A stretch of DNA of 38,851 nt from a virus: positions 1-38,851 of IMG/VR virus record IMGVR_UViG_3300040759_000020; one strand, 5' to 3'. Below are positions 38,019 through 38,851 of the stretch, in pieces. The notes under the pieces are model-generated. The model worked only from the letters and a program-made list of their open reading frames with translations, did no database searches and was not told the origin of the DNA. The stretch's first letter is position 1; the number at the start of each line of letters is the position of its first letter. The position numbers were made by a program, and so were the translations under genes.

Positions 38019-38851
38019 GTCATCTCCACTTTCTGTTTATTGGTTTCGTTCATCTGATAAAGCCAAGCGGCTTCCGCAGTCGTGTGCTCTGGACGCGCAC
38101 CTTCAATGTGGACGTTCCCAGTAGAAGGACATTTCATTTTCAGGTAAGGCCTTACTCGGCCATCTCCGATATCGAAGGAGATCAGTTCATAATCTCCCAT
38201 CTTATCCAGTACTTTGTATTCGAGGATTTTAAGAAGTTTTTCAGGACCAATCTTCCTGATGATCTCCCGACGATGATCCGCGTTCTTTTCTTTCGTGATC
38301 ATTTCTTTGGTGAATTGATCTGAAGGTGTTTCGACAATCCAAGCCGGAACACGAATCCCGTTTAAGGAATAAAGAGCACTTCCATCTCTCCATTTACAGA
38401 AAGGCCCAGTTAAGTTGTGAGGTTGATTGCGTTCGTTGACAGTCAGAATTTCAGGACGGTCGGAAATGATGCAGAATTCTTTATGTATCCACCGTGGACC
38501 GCTATGGATTGCTGCTTTCTCGTAGTGATCGAACTTAGAATAATCAATTGGTAGTTTGGCAACGTGTCTAAAGAAACTCAGATAAGACACCCATGCAGAC
38601 CATTGATTTCCACCCTGCCAAAACTTCCAAGCGTCTTGAGCGCAACGAAGGCCTAATTTACCTGCACCAGTTTGCTCAGCAACTCGAATCAATCCAGCGA
38701 TATCAACCTGATACCAACTGTCGCGATCGATAAGGCCGCGGGTCGCAGCGTCGGTCGCATCGCGGGTCGCAGCGTCGGTCGCAGCGTAGGTCGCAGCGCG
38801 GGTCGCAGCGTCGGTCGCAGCGTAGGTCGCATCGCGGGTCGCATCGCGGGT
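38006..38851 (-). CDS. DUF6745-type repeat protein, C-terminal part (gene begins at 625)
   Basis: It is open at the window edge, reading T-x-x-A repeats until 38743, then RGLIDRDSWYQVDIAGLIRV. The conserved domain follows: GNQWSAWVSYLSFFRHVAKL, HSGPRWIHKEFCIISDRPEI, NLTGPFCKWRDGSALYSLNG, IRVPAWIVETPSDQFTKEMI and TAEAAWLYQMNE. GPxW, WRDG-x-YxxxGxxVPxW and the closing helix are the DUF6745 hallmarks. A TTG at 38692 is not the start, because the frame continues upstream without a stop to the contig end and resumes at 121-1. Function unknown. It leads directly into its partner at 37707-38018. Confidence 0.85.
   Translation of the reverse strand, partial: TRDATRDATYAATDAATRAATYAATDAATRDATDAATRGLIDRDSWYQVDIAGLIRVAEQTGAGKLGLRCAQDAWKFWQGGNQWSAWVSYLSFFRHVAKLPIDYSKFDHYEKAAIHSGPRWIHKEFCIISDRPEILTVNERNQPHNLTGPFCKWRDGSALYSLNGIRVPAWIVETPSDQFTKEMITKEKNADHRREIIRKIGPEKLLKILEYKVLDKMGDYELISFDIGDGRVRPYLKMKCPSTGNVHIEGARPEHTTAEAAWLYQMNETNKQKVEMTWER
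38743..38851. repeat. 12-bp coding tandem repeat (right end of contig)
   Basis: Nine units of the same 12-bp repeat as at the left end. Bases 38753-38851 are identical to 23-121 (99 bp), and the reading frame is preserved. The left contig edge has 22 further bases that do not match, so the join is not a simple clean overlap. Confidence 0.97.

Noticed and set aside
38006-38692. Treating TTG 38692 as the start of a 228-residue gene
   Set aside because: The frame stays open upstream through the repeats to the contig end, and its N-terminus is at 625.

Overview
The window is a nearly complete genome of a short-tailed double-stranded DNA phage (Caudoviricetes, podovirus-like). It has a packaging/head/tail/ejection gene order of the Bordetella BPP-1 / T7 type. 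It encodes no RNA polymerase or DNA polymerase, so it should depend on host machinery. The host cannot be named from sequence. Several lipobox lipoproteins and strong AAGGAG-type ribosome sites fit a bacterial, probably diderm, host. XRE repressors, a serine recombinase and a tRNA 3'-half sequence hint at a temperate or formerly temperate phage, but this is not proven.

Topology. The window starts and ends inside the same 12-bp tandem repeat, and a 99-bp block is exactly shared (23-121 = 38753-38851). Both edges lie in one minus-strand reading frame that encodes a DUF6745-type protein: the N-terminus is at 625-1 and the C-terminus at 38851-38006. The molecule is therefore circular or terminally redundant, and the contig was broken inside this gene's repeat.

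Layout. (a) Read across the junction, 5241->1 and 38851->31542 form one minus-strand early block. It runs through an XRE regulator, small zinc-knuckle proteins, a RecE-like exonuclease and RecT annealase, another XRE protein, an HNH nuclease, small membrane proteins, the DUF6745 repeat protein and its small partner, a winged-helix replication initiator, a methyltransferase-like protein, a second Ala/Tyr-rich repeat protein, an HNH nuclease, RuvC, a MazG-like protein and finally a glycosyltransferase. Most neighbours overlap by ATGA or GTGA, so the block is strongly translationally coupled. (b) 5339-6733, plus strand: two HTH regulators and a lipoprotein, divergent from the early block across a 97-bp operator region. 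(c) 9039-6871, minus strand: an operon of small secreted or unknown proteins ending in a small serine recombinase. (d) 9717-31530, plus strand: the late operon. It holds the terminase small and large subunits, portal, Bbp19-like protein, scaffold, major capsid, decoration proteins, tail tubular A and B-like proteins, four ejection (internal virion) proteins, a T7-type tail fibre, a glycine-rich fibre with a signal peptide, then a lysis-like cassette of small membrane and lipoproteins, a Fis-type HTH protein and a DUF5675 protein.

Most unusual: the two independent Ala-rich coding tandem repeats, two early genes whose conserved halves lie in different frames (one at a dnaX-like AAAAAG slip site), three tRNA-like sequences with no normal anticodon arm, a terminase small subunit that appears to start at ATA, a leader upstream of the capsid gene with two mutually exclusive stems, and a tail-fibre gene with a Sec-type signal peptide.
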